A DNA stretch of 6,922 nucleotides from Roseburia sp. (lineage in GTDB: Bacteria; Bacillota; Clostridia; Lachnospirales; Lachnospiraceae), in assembly GCA_030844625.1 (NCBI GenBank), contig JAUUNJ010000133.1, positions 1-6,922 of the forward strand, read 5' to 3'. This document shows positions 6,919 to 6,922 of this stretch, in pieces. The position numbers were made by a program, and so were the translations under genes. The number at the start of each line of letters is the position of its first letter. Position 1 is the stretch's first letter. Below the pieces are notes generated by a model that did no database searches, had not been told where the DNA came from, and worked only from the letters and a program-made list of their open reading frames with translations.

Positions 6919-6922
6919 TAGG

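Noticed and set aside
1..6922. Mobile elements, CRISPR arrays, tRNA or rRNA genes, defence or toxin systems
   Set aside because: No tandem repeat-spacer pattern, transposase, integrase, cloverleaf or rRNA-like stretch was seen. About 93% of the window is explained by four metabolic genes.

Overview
The window is a stretch of an AT-rich bacterial chromosome, most likely from a Firmicute of class Clostridia. A gut Lachnospiraceae-type genome is my best guess. The guess rests on low GC by eye, heavy use of AGA for arginine, strong AGGAGG ribosome binding sites, a Gram-positive type HPr with Ser46, and a bacterial two-subunit NADPH glutamate synthase. All genes lie on the + strand.

Layout. (1) Positions 1-270 hold the 3' end of a transaldolase / fructose-6-phosphate aldolase-like gene cut by the window edge. 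(2) Positions 289-543 hold a small HPr-family protein, complete, which keeps His15 and Ser46 but has Val where HPr normally has Arg17. (3) Positions 544-867 form a 324-base non-coding region. It holds a probable weak terminator (598-645), a sigma-A type promoter (680-708) embedded in a perfect 11-bp inverted repeat, a structured leader of about 150 nt, and a strong intrinsic terminator (791-845) placed just before the gltB ribosome binding site. (4) Positions 868-5418 are gltB (large subunit of glutamate synthase, 1516 aa) and 5434-6918 are gltD (small subunit, 494 aa), 15 bases apart and clearly co-transcribed. The window stops 4 bases after the gltD stop codon.

How the parts work together. 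GltB and GltD form NADPH-dependent GOGAT: GltD takes electrons from NADPH through FAD and Fe-S clusters to the FMN and 3Fe-4S cluster of GltB, which splits glutamine and transfers the ammonia to 2-oxoglutarate. The two genes upstream belong to carbon metabolism and seem to be a separate transcription unit.

The coding part is ordinary. The interesting part is the gltB leader. The only recognisable promoter lies upstream of a strong terminator, so gltBD expression should depend on read-through. The terminator's left arm can instead fold into a small hairpin with a six-base loop AAGGGT (A at loop position 1, G at position 4), the loop signature of ANTAR antiterminator targets. ANTAR proteins are known to control nitrogen genes in clostridia. 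The usual first hairpin of that two-hairpin motif was not found in canonical form, so this remains a hypothesis.
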